Below are positions 7,226 through 12,430 of a stretch of 12,430 bases of DNA, in pieces (within the stretch, counting starts at the first letter, position 1; each line of letters begins with the position of its first letter). Under the pieces are notes generated by a model. It saw nothing but the letters and a program-made list of their open reading frames with translations, had not been told where the DNA came from and made no database searches. Made by a program: the position numbers and the translations under genes. This stretch comes from an uncultured Verrucomicrobiota bacterium (GTDB taxonomy: Bacteria > Verrucomicrobiota > Verrucomicrobiia > Limisphaerales > JADLHS01): contig CALAYC010000166.1 of the NCBI GenBank assembly GCA_937894935.1, forward strand, positions 1 through 12,430, written 5' to 3'.

Positions 7226-8122
7226 TCAGCCGCCAAAACTCAACACCAGTGAACGCACCACGAGTTCCCAACCGTCCACGAGTACGAACAATAGAATCTT
7301 CAGCGGCAGGGAAATCGTTGCAGGCGGCATCATCATCATACCCATGCTCATCAGCACCGTGCCCACCACGAGGTCGATGAGAATGAACGGCACGAAGAGC
7401 AGAAAACCCATTTGGAATGCGGTGCGCAGTTCGCTGATGATGAAACCGGGAATCACGACTTTGAGCGGCAATTCTTCCGGTGCGGTCGGCGGTAACTTCG
7501 CAATACCGACGAACAGCTCTACATCTTTCGGTCGCGTCTGCTTCAGCATGAATTCGCGAATCGGTTTCGCCGCGGCATTCATGGCGTCTTTGGAAGAAAT
7601 CTGCTTGGCCATGTAGGGTTGTAGCGCATTGGCATCAATCTTCGACCAGACCGGCTCCATGATGAAATAGGTGATGAATAGCGAGAGCCCGATGATGATT
7701 TGATTCGCGGGCGTGCCTTGCAGTGACAGCGCAGAACGCACGAAAGAGAGCACGATCACGATGCGTGTAAAACACGTCATCAGCAGAATGATCGAAGGCG
7801 CGAGCGACAGCAGCGTGATGACGAATAGAACTTTGATCGCCACGTCCACATCCTGTGGTTGATCTGACGATTCCACGCCGAGATTCAACTTGAACGGCAT
7901 CAATCCGGTGCTCAGCGAAACAGGATCATTGGCCGCAGGCGCGGACGGAGTCACCACAGTTGCTGCGGATGCGGGCGTCGTTGCGGTGGCGTCATCAGCG
8001 GTTTGAGCGAGCGCGGGTTGCGCCACGACCGTCACAAGCGCGATCAAAATCAAAAGCCACCAGACCCGCGCTCCCGAATGAGCGAGCGCGAGCTGGTGGA
8101 TTCGCTGGGGGTTTACGTTCAT
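7226..8122 (-). CDS. fliP: FliP, flagellar export gate protein with signal peptide
   Basis: This 298-residue protein is the pentameric core of the export channel. A signal peptide is visible: a long basic n-region (1-19), the hydrophobic core WWLLILIALVTVVAQ (21-35), and a probable cleavage after PALA at residue 39. A Ser/Ala/Thr-rich segment (40-68) follows that most FliP proteins lack. It makes this one about 50 residues longer than the usual 245. The conserved body begins near residue 95, with LLMTCFTRIVIVLSFVRSAL (113-132). The C-terminal signature (about 224-285) includes PGFIISELRTAFQMGFLLF, MSMGMMMMPP and LFVLVDGWEL. The ATG overlaps the fliO stop as ATGA, which supports the chosen start despite the long n-region. 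Confidence 0.97.
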   Translation of the reverse strand: MNVNPQRIHQLALAHSGARVWWLLILIALVTVVAQPALAQTADDATATTPASAATVVTPSAPAANDPVSLSTGLMPFKLNLGVESSDQPQDVDVAIKVLFVITLLSLAPSIILLMTCFTRIVIVLSFVRSALSLQGTPANQIIIGLSLFITYFIMEPVWSKIDANALQPYMAKQISSKDAMNAAAKPIREFMLKQTRPKDVELFVGIAKLPPTAPEELPLKVVIPGFIISELRTAFQMGFLLFVPFILIDLVVGTVLMSMGMMMMPPATISLPLKILLFVLVDGWELVVRSLVLSFGG

Positions 8123-8643
8123 GACCGGCGTTGCAGCGCTTGGCGCAGCGCATCGGTGAAATTCATTTTGTTGGCAGTGGGCGCTTCATCGGTCGCAGTC
8201 ACCGGCGCGTCCGGAAGCGTGGTTAACATCGCGACGCCCGCAGGCGACGCGGCAATGAGAAGTCGTTGTTGCTCGTAACCCACCACGTAAATCGCATGGC
8301 GTTGACCGAGCGCTTTGGTTTCGAGAATGGCAAGTTTCGGCGCCTGACCTTTGGCAATGACGGTGCGTTGCCAGTTGCGGAACAACCAGACGCCGCCGAA
8401 AAACATCGCGAACACCAGCGCCAATGCGCCGAGCACGCGGAAAAGGGAGGACGCCGCCGAAGGCATTTCTGCCAGCGACGGCGTTGGGGGGAGTGCGTTT
8501 GTACTGACAACGGGTGATGTGAGGTCCGTTGCTAACGCAAAAGCTGTCGAACTCAACAAAATGATCGCTACAGTCCTCATCCATCCCCGCCGATACATTG
8601 TCGGCCTGGCGCAGGTCTCCCGTCCGTTGAAGCGTGCGATCAT
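8119..8643 (-). CDS. fliO: FliO, assembly factor of the flagellar export gate
   Basis: This frame of up to 174 residues encodes FliO, the weakly conserved membrane protein that helps assemble the FliP complex. A transmembrane helix (about 67-87, FRVLGALALVFAMFFGGVWL) is followed by the cytoplasmic FliO domain: LAILETKALGQRHAIYVVGY (104-123), then QQRLLIAASPAGVAML. A signal peptide is best read from Met22 (MRTVAIILLSSTAFALATD, start at 8580), which is preceded by a G-rich GGCGGGGATGG. Met16 (8598) is another option. The outermost ATG at 8643 is given as the boundary because it lies just inside the predicted transcript, but translation may well begin at 8580. fliO is the first gene of the flagellar run. 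Position before fliP and the domain pattern make the call solid. Confidence 0.87.
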   Translation of the reverse strand: MIARFNGRETCARPTMYRRGWMRTVAIILLSSTAFALATDLTSPVVSTNALPPTPSLAEMPSAASSLFRVLGALALVFAMFFGGVWLFRNWQRTVIAKGQAPKLAILETKALGQRHAIYVVGYEQQRLLIAASPAGVAMLTTLPDAPVTATDEAPTANKMNFTDALRQALQRRS

Positions 8644-8672
8644 GTTATTTTCGATTCGTTCACGCCTCGCTA

Positions 8673-8688
8673 AGCAATGCTGATACCA
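8673..8688 (-). promoter_or_regulatory. sigma54 (RpoN) -24/-12 promoter for fliO
   Basis: The coding strand reads TGGTATCAGCATTGCT. It has GG and GC exactly 10 bases apart and matches the TGG-N8-TTGCW core of sigma54 promoters; the usual CAC after TGG is TAT. Transcription would start near 8662, about 20 bases before the outermost fliO ATG. Sigma54 promoters commonly drive early or middle flagellar genes and need an AAA+ activator bound upstream, which fits the dyads at 8747-8791. No rpoN or activator gene lies in the window. Confidence 0.5.
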
Positions 8689-8746
8689 CCGACCAAAACC
8701 TCAATGTTTTAAGGGTTTTCAGGGCTTTTCCCCCGGTAAGAACTAC

Positions 8747-8791
8747 GCAAAAAATGCCGACTGAAGGCAGCAGAGCGGCAAAAAATGCCGC
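8747..8791. promoter_or_regulatory. two dyads with a shared 13-bp direct repeat, possible enhancer for the fliO promoter
   Basis: GCAAAAAATGCCG occurs at 8747-8759 and again at 8778-8790, start to start 31 bp, close to three helical turns. The second copy is part of a perfect dyad, GCGGCA-AAAAA-TGCCGC (8775-8791). The first keeps only the inner GCA/TGC halves. A partial third copy, CTACGCAAA, begins at 8804 and repeats the CTACGCAAA at 8743. The dyad centres lie about 90 and 121 bp upstream of the predicted start at 8662, a typical distance for sigma54 activator sites. The identity of the binding protein is unknown. Confidence 0.42.
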
Positions 8792-8879
8792 CACTTTAGT
8801 CCGCTACGCAAATTGGGAAAAACCGAGAAATTGCGGAAGTTTGAATAATGATTAGAAGCCCAATTCCATCCGCGCCGGG

Positions 8880-8929
8880 AAAATCTATCATTTAACTCTT
8901 CATCGCCTCGTAGTAGAAGCGATGAAGAG
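8880..8929 (-). terminator. hairpin downstream of the prohibitin operon, possible terminator
   Basis: CTCTTCATCGC (8896-8906) and GCGATGAAGAG (8919-8929) form a perfect 11-bp stem with a 12-base loop, about 38 bases after the 63-residue ORF. On the minus strand it is followed by an AT-rich but interrupted tail ending in TTTT (8895-8880). The stem is strong and the U-tract weak, so it could be a terminator, an mRNA-stabilising 3' structure or a processing site. Confidence 0.4.
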
Positions 8930-8966
8930 CCGGTCCGAAGACGTTTTGACTATGGCTAGAACGTAA

Positions 8967-9158
8967 TTAAGGCTTCTTCTTAAAGCCCCAAATCAGCCAA
9001 CAACCCAGCGCCACGAGCAGAATCAGCCACCAGAGATAGCGCAATTCCCGCGCGCCCATTTCCACAAACTTCAGTGCGCCAGGAAAGATGATAAACAGCA
9101 CGACCACCACGCCCATCAGGACGAGTGCGCGGAGCGAGGCGCGAAGTCGCGGGTTCAT
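8967..9158 (-). CDS. 63-residue two-helix membrane protein in the prohibitin operon
   Basis: This small protein has a basic N-terminus (MNPRLRASLRA), a first hydrophobic helix at about 12-29 (LVLMGVVVVLFIIFPGAL), a short loop with FVEMGARELRY, a second helix at about 42-58 (WWLILLVALGCWLIWGF) and a basic end, KKKP. The positive-inside rule places both ends in the cytoplasm. Its ATG overlaps the stop of the upstream prohibitin gene as ATGA, so it is almost certainly translated with it. I do not recognise a family. A role as partner or regulator of the prohibitin complex is an inference from position alone. Confidence 0.75.
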   Translation of the reverse strand: MNPRLRASLRALVLMGVVVVLFIIFPGALKFVEMGARELRYLWWLILLVALGCWLIWGFKKKP

Positions 9159-10024
9159 GGTTTCGGCGCGGATTCGATGGAGCCCAGCGGGAGCAGCAGG
9201 TTCGGACCGCTGTTATTCGGATCGGCCGGGACGACCAATGGTGACTTGCCATTCCATTTCTCGACGATTTGAAGGCGCAGAAAGGCCGGATTGAGCTTTA
9301 ACGCTTCGCCTCGGATTCGAATTGCTTTGGCTTCGCCTTCGGCGCGAATGACCGCCGTATCCGCTTCTACCTGGGTTTGCAATTGCGTGAAACGCGCCCG
9401 TGCGGCTTCCTGCTCCGCCACCATTTTCGCTTCGATGGCAGCTTCGAGTTCTTTCGACAGCGCGATGTCGCGGATAACGATGTCTTCGACTTGAAGGATT
9501 GAGCCGATTTTCTGCCGCGCGGCGATAATCGTTTTCTCTTTCACTTCGTCGCGGCGTTTGACGATTTGTTCAGCAGTCATCAATGCGGTGACTTCTTTCA
9601 ACGCTTCTTGCACCCGCGGTGCGATGAGGCTGTCGAATGGATCACCAGCGTATTGGCGATAGATTTGCACCACGGATGCCTCGGGGATGCGATACAGCAC
9701 CCGCGCTTCAACGGCGACCTGTTGCAGATCGGAGGAAAAACAATCGCCGCGCAACGGCACGGTGCGTTGTTTGATGACCACAGGAACAATTCGCGTGATG
9801 AACGGCGTACGAAAACCAAAGCCTTCCGGAAGAAATTGGTCTGCGGCTTTGCCGAGTGTGATTTTTACGCCACGCGTGCCCGGTTCGATAATGTAACTCG
9901 ACGCCGCTCCAATGATGATAATGGCGAAAATAACGAACGCGGTACCGATGAGCTTCGGCAAATACGGAGGAATTTGAATATCTCCGCCGCCGCTCCAATT
10001 GGGAGAACGATATGAACGATTCAT
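9155..10024 (-). CDS. prohibitin-family (SPFH/band 7) membrane protein, second of a tandem pair
   Basis: This 289-residue protein has one N-terminal membrane helix (about 27-46, GTAFVIFAIIIIGAASSYII) and then an SPFH domain starting EPGTRGVKITLGK. The domain includes LPEGFGFRTPFIT, SSDLQQVAVEARVLYRIPEA and SLIAPRVQEALKEV. A long charged coiled coil (about 155-240) contains KELEAAIEAKMVAEQEAARA and an EADTAVIRAEGEAKAIRI segment. The C-terminus holds WNGKSPLVV. The pattern resembles bacterial prohibitins, which form large membrane rings and often influence membrane proteases such as FtsH. HflC is the close alternative, but no ftsH or hflX lies nearby. A good Shine-Dalgarno sequence (CAGGA) precedes the ATG in the 22-base gap after its paralogue. 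It is clearly more than half identical to that paralogue through the SPFH core and coiled coil. Confidence 0.9.
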   Translation of the reverse strand: MNRSYRSPNWSGGGDIQIPPYLPKLIGTAFVIFAIIIIGAASSYIIEPGTRGVKITLGKAADQFLPEGFGFRTPFITRIVPVVIKQRTVPLRGDCFSSDLQQVAVEARVLYRIPEASVVQIYRQYAGDPFDSLIAPRVQEALKEVTALMTAEQIVKRRDEVKEKTIIAARQKIGSILQVEDIVIRDIALSKELEAAIEAKMVAEQEAARARFTQLQTQVEADTAVIRAEGEAKAIRIRGEALKLNPAFLRLQIVEKWNGKSPLVVPADPNNSGPNLLLPLGSIESAPKP

Positions 10025-10046
10025 AGGAGTTCCTGAGTGGTAAAAG

Positions 10047-10847
10047 TTATTGGCTGCGTCGTTCCAGGTCCGGCAACGTGGTCATGACATTGCCGCTGCC
10101 GATGATGAGCGGAGCAATGCCGTTCCAGCGATCGACGATTTGCAACTCAACGAACGCGGGATTTTCCTTCAACGCTTCGCCGCGAATGACGATGGATTTG
10201 GCTTCACCCGTGGCTTTGATGACAGCGGTGTCAGCTTCAATCTGCGCGCGCTGCTGCGTGAATTTCGCTTTCGCCGCTTCCTGTTCCTGCACCATTTTCT
10301 GTTCGATGGCGCGTTCCAGTTCCTTCGTCAAGGCGATGGATTCGATGACGATGTCTTCGACGTAAAGCAATTCGCCGATTTTGCTGCGCGCCAATTCCAG
10401 CGCGCGAGCTTTGATGAGTTCGCGATTCTTGACGATCTGCTCGGCACTGTGTTGCGCGGCGGCTTCTTTGACGGCTTCCTGCACGCGCGGCGCGATTAAC
10501 GATGCGAACGGTTCACCGTGATAGCTTTGGAATAATTTCACGACGGACGCTTCGGGAATTCGATACAACACGCGCAGAACCACCGACACCTGTTGCAAGT
10601 CCGAGGAATAACATTCCGCCTTCTCTTCCGAAGTCTGCTGGCGGATGGAGACCGGAAAAATTTTCGTGATGAACGGCGCTTTTAGGCCGAACCCCTCCGG
10701 TTTGAATGCGGGCGAAACTTTTCCCAACGTCACCTCAACCCCGCGAAAGCCGGGCTGGATGACATACGTTCCGGAAGACGCCATGACGATCACGACAAAA
10801 ATCAAAATCGCGATCCCGATCCATCGGGCCATTGCTTGTGCGCTCAT
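10047..10847 (-). CDS. prohibitin-family (SPFH/band 7) membrane protein, first of a tandem pair
   Basis: This 266-residue paralogue of the downstream gene has a membrane helix at about 8-26 (ARWIGIAILIFVVIVMASSG). The SPFH domain begins IQPGFRGVEVTLGK and continues with SSDLQQVSVVLRVLYRIPEA and SLIAPRVQEAVKEA. A coiled coil rich in Glu, Ala, Lys and Gln (about 135-220) includes KELERAIEQKMVQEQEAAKA. The C-terminus has the same WNGIAPLII motif. Two co-transcribed prohibitins suggest a hetero-oligomeric ring, as in PHB1/PHB2 or HflK/HflC; that is an inference. The start is supported by AAGGTG about ten bases upstream. The gene follows the gap terminator by about 140 bases and must have its own promoter, but I could not pick one out with confidence. 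Confidence 0.9.
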   Translation of the reverse strand: MSAQAMARWIGIAILIFVVIVMASSGTYVIQPGFRGVEVTLGKVSPAFKPEGFGLKAPFITKIFPVSIRQQTSEEKAECYSSDLQQVSVVLRVLYRIPEASVVKLFQSYHGEPFASLIAPRVQEAVKEAAAQHSAEQIVKNRELIKARALELARSKIGELLYVEDIVIESIALTKELERAIEQKMVQEQEAAKAKFTQQRAQIEADTAVIKATGEAKSIVIRGEALKENPAFVELQIVDRWNGIAPLIIGSGNVMTTLPDLERRSQ

Positions 10848-10982
10848 AGTCGAGCGTCACCTTAACGAGTGGGCTGAACGACACAATTAAAAACCACGGA
10901 AGATTTTGGAATCGCAACTGAATGATGCTGACAATGCGAAAATGAAGTTCCTCCGTCGGCATGATCCGCATCATCCGCGGTT

Positions 10983-11019
10983 AAAAGAAAACGGCGACCC
11001 GTTGCCGGATCGCCGTTTT
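10983..11019 (-). terminator. strong intrinsic terminator of gap
   Basis: Ten perfectly paired bases (AAAACGGCGA at 10988-10997, TCGCCGTTTT at 11010-11019) enclose a smaller CCG/CGG inner stem. On the minus strand the stem is followed by TTTTCTTTT, the U-rich tail of a Rho-independent terminator. It begins about 20 bases after the gap stop codon and separates gap from the prohibitin genes. The A-run at the other side could let it work weakly in both directions. Confidence 0.9.
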
Positions 11020-11038
11020 GTGAAGCCTGTTAATTCGC

Positions 11039-12088
11039 TTAGATGCCTTTCTTGAGCATCAGCTTGATGAGGTCGCCGACGCGGCAGCTATAACCCCATT
11101 CATTGTCATACCAGCTCACGAGCTTGAAGAAGTTCTTGTTCAGCTCAATGCCTGAACCGGCGTCGAAGATCGAGGACAGTTCGCAGTGAATGAAATCCGA
11201 GCTGACAACTTCGTCTTCGGTGTAGCCGAGGATACCTTTGAGATAGGTTTCGCTGGCTTTCTTCATCGCCGCGCTGATTTCCGCGTAGCTGGTTTCCTTC
11301 ACGGTTTTGACCGTGAGGTCCACGACGGAAACGGTCGGCGTCGGCACGCGAAACGCCATACCGGTGAGCTTGCCCTTGACTTCCGGCAATACCAGACCGA
11401 CGGCTTTCGCCGCGCCGGTGCTGGAAGGAATCAGGTTTTGCGCCGCGGTGCGGCCACCTTTCCAGTCTTTCTTGCTCGGGCCGTCCACGGTTTTCTGCGT
11501 GGCGGTGTAGCTGTGAACAGTGGTCATCAGACCTTCGGCCACGCCAAAGCCTTCTTTCAACAGCACGTGAACGATCGGCGCCAGACAGTTCGTGGTGCAG
11601 GACGCGTTGGAAACGACGTGATGCTTGGCCGGGTCGTATTTGTCATCGTTCACGCCCATGACGACCGTAAGGCAATCACCTTTGGCCGGAGCGGAAATAA
11701 TGACCTTCTTCGCGCCGGCGGTGATGTGGCCTTGCGCTTTTTCGACATCGGTAAACAGACCGGTGGATTCAATGACGAGGTCCACGCCGAGCGCTTTCCA
11801 CGGAAGGTCCGCAGGCGATTTGGCGCTGACCACTTTGATTTCCTTTCCGTTGACGACGAGCACATCGTCTTCGGTTTTGTCGGCAGCGGATTTCTTGGAG
11901 CTGACTTCGCCTTTGAAACGACCTTGAACGGAGTCGTATTTGACGAGGTAAGCGAGGTTGTCGGCGGGAACGATGTCACCCACGGCGACGACTTCGATAT
12001 CTTTACCGACGAGACCTTGTTCGACCAACGCCCGGAAGACCAGGCGGCCAATGCGGCCGAACCCATTGATTGCGACTTTCACTGCCAT
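11039..12088 (-). CDS. gap: glyceraldehyde-3-phosphate dehydrogenase, type I
   Basis: This 349-residue GAPDH oxidises glyceraldehyde 3-phosphate with phosphate and NAD+ to 1,3-bisphosphoglycerate in glycolysis, or runs the reverse reaction in gluconeogenesis. The Rossmann start VKVAINGFGRIGRLVFRAL (3-21) is intact. The catalytic site SNASCTTNCLAP places the nucleophile at Cys164, and His192 lies in TTVHSYTATQ. The substrate-phosphate loop SSTGAAKAVG and the C-terminal WYDNEWGYSCRV are present. An Asp (D38 in VAVGDIV) at the end of the second strand suggests NAD rather than NADP use. The protein is about 15-20 residues longer than E. coli GapA. Part of the excess is a charged insertion SSKKSAADKTEDD (63-75). 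It is a single-gene unit with its own promoter and terminator. Confidence 0.98.
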   Translation of the reverse strand: MAVKVAINGFGRIGRLVFRALVEQGLVGKDIEVVAVGDIVPADNLAYLVKYDSVQGRFKGEVSSKKSAADKTEDDVLVVNGKEIKVVSAKSPADLPWKALGVDLVIESTGLFTDVEKAQGHITAGAKKVIISAPAKGDCLTVVMGVNDDKYDPAKHHVVSNASCTTNCLAPIVHVLLKEGFGVAEGLMTTVHSYTATQKTVDGPSKKDWKGGRTAAQNLIPSSTGAAKAVGLVLPEVKGKLTGMAFRVPTPTVSVVDLTVKTVKETSYAEISAAMKKASETYLKGILGYTEDEVVSSDFIHCELSSIFDAGSGIELNKNFFKLVSWYDNEWGYSCRVGDLIKLMLKKGI

Positions 12089-12134
12089 AATTCTATTTCA
12101 GTTTAGATGATAATTGGTCCAAAACCAGTGCCGA

Positions 12135-12162
12135 ATGGTAATGATGGCCATTTTAGGGTCAA
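12135..12162 (-). promoter_or_regulatory. probable sigma70-type promoter of gap
   Basis: On the minus strand TTGACC (12162-12157) and TACCAT (12140-12135) are separated by 16 bases. The -35 is one mismatch from consensus and the -10 two. Transcription would begin near 12128, leaving a leader of about 40 bases that lacks a clear Shine-Dalgarno sequence. Confidence 0.45.
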
Positions 12163-12300
12163 CGCGGAATCTAATTGAAACTAATCAAAAGTTGCCATGA
12201 GCGAGACTCGAAAATGCACGGTTGCCTTGGACGCAGGCCAAATGCTAAAACGCTGGACGTCGAGGCATCACATGTAAACGAAACCAACAACTCAGCTTTG

Positions 12301-12318
12301 CGGTAGCTCTGGCTACTG
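12301..12318. repeat. short hairpin next to the long inverted repeat
   Basis: GTAGC (12303-12307) pairs with GCTAC (12312-12316) around a four-base loop, extended by one wobble and one C-G pair. It directly precedes the long inverted repeat and may be part of the same structured element. Confidence 0.35.
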
Positions 12319-12321
12319 GTC

Positions 12322-12428
12322 TCCTTCGGAAACAGCCAATTACCTTCGTGAGACAGAGTGCCAGGCGCGCGCCACTCGGCGCGGCCTGTGCGTTTTGTCT
12401 CACAGGCGCTTGGCTGTGCCTCGAAGGA
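12322..12428. repeat. long imperfect inverted repeat, possible MITE-like or structured RNA element
   Basis: Three nested pairs of arms form one extended hairpin. The outer arms are TCCTTCGGAAACAGCCAA (12322-12339) against TTGGCTGTGCCTCGAAGGA (12410-12428). The middle arms are GTGAGACA (12348-12355) against TGTCTCAC (12396-12403). The inner GC-rich arms are around 12362-12373 and 12377-12388. A competing stem, CCTGTG (12385-12390) with CACAGG (12401-12406), is also possible. There is no transposase or clear target-site duplication, and the window ends just after the right arm. It could be a dispersed palindromic repeat, a non-autonomous element or a terminator/ncRNA of the neighbouring gene. 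Confidence 0.5.
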
Positions 12429-12430
12429 AA

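Larger units (their letters stand above)
8644..8966 (-). promoter_or_regulatory. control region upstream of the flagellar operon
   Basis: This 323-base stretch holds no credible gene. Read in the direction of transcription it contains, in order: an 11-bp perfect hairpin that may end the prohibitin operon (8929-8896), an AT-rich stretch, two dyads sharing a 13-bp direct repeat (8791-8747), and a sigma54-type promoter (8688-8673) just before fliO. The arrangement resembles an enhancer plus -24/-12 promoter serving the genes from fliO to motA. This is inferred from sequence pattern only. Confidence 0.5.
12089..12430. other. non-coding region upstream of gap
   Basis: These 342 bases contain no credible gene on either strand. 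Nearest gap are its promoter and leader. The middle (about 12165-12300) shows nothing I can name. The distal part (12301-12428) is a highly structured block with a small hairpin and a long imperfect inverted repeat. Confidence 0.6.

Noticed and set aside
8780..8797. Second possible sigma54 promoter, TGGCGGCATTTTTTGCC, on the minus strand
   Set aside because: GG and GC are 11 bases apart rather than 10. The similarity comes from the dyad, and the better match is at 8673-8688.
8743..8820. Possible CRISPR-like repeat array
   Set aside because: Only two full copies of a 13-bp repeat plus a decayed third, far shorter than CRISPR repeats, and no cas genes.
9155..10847. Naming the SPFH pair hflK/hflC
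   Set aside because: The two proteins are much more alike than HflK is to HflC, lack the glycine-rich HflK N-terminus, and have no hflX or ftsH neighbour; prohibitin family is the safer call.
11186..12106. 306-codon open frame on the plus strand opposite gap
   Set aside because: It is almost exactly antisense to gap, has a Phe/Arg/Gly/Asp-rich composition and no recognisable motif. It is a codon-bias shadow.
12197..12277. 26-residue plus-strand ORF upstream of gap
   Set aside because: Very short, no ribosome site, no neighbouring gene in that direction and no recognisable product.

Overview
The window is a stretch of bacterial chromosome in which every convincing gene lies on the minus strand, so transcription runs from high to low coordinates. 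It carries a housekeeping gene (gap), a small membrane-protein operon built on two tandem prohibitin/SPFH proteins, and a long flagellar operon for the export gate (fliO, fliP, fliQ, fliR, flhB, flhA), the SRP-type GTPase flhF, the flagellar sigma factor fliA and the start of the stator gene motA. Genes are packed tightly, with many ATGA stop/start overlaps. Clear Shine-Dalgarno sequences are few; the best are before fliQ and before the second prohibitin gene. The GC-rich codon use and the style of the proteins (GAPDH with a lysine-rich insertion, paired prohibitins) would fit a flagellated Gram-negative bacterium of the Verrucomicrobiota/PVC group. That assignment is an inference; there is no rRNA in the window.

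Layout along transcription: 12430-12089 is non-coding. It holds a long imperfect inverted repeat and a probable sigma70-type promoter for gap. gap (12088-11039) ends in a strong intrinsic terminator. A second unit follows: two prohibitin-family genes (10847-10047 and 10024-9155) and a 63-residue two-helix membrane protein (9158-8967), closed by a perfect 11-bp hairpin. The next gap (8966-8644) looks like the control region of the flagellar operon. It has a good match to a sigma54 -24/-12 promoter just before fliO. Upstream, two dyads sharing a 13-bp direct repeat lie 31 bp apart, where an enhancer-binding activator would be expected. From fliO to motA the genes run without any clear terminator.

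How the genes work together: FliO helps assemble the FliP/FliQ/FliR gate, FlhB switches export specificity, FlhA is the proton-driven export engine and docking platform, FlhF places the flagellum, FliA transcribes late genes, and MotA is the proton-channel stator. A sigma54-type promoter on an operon that contains fliA would give the usual cascade of sigma54 early/middle genes followed by sigma28 late genes.

The unusual parts are these. FlhF has lost or changed several of its nucleotide-binding motifs. flhG is missing from its usual place after flhF, where a 77-residue membrane protein sits instead. Small unrecognised ORFs are wedged between fliQ and fliR, between flhA and flhF, and after flhF, several coupled by ATGA overlaps. 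A G-free 32-nt leader precedes the fliQ-fliR small ORF. A structured repeat lies upstream of gap. No mobile element, CRISPR array or tRNA/rRNA gene was seen.
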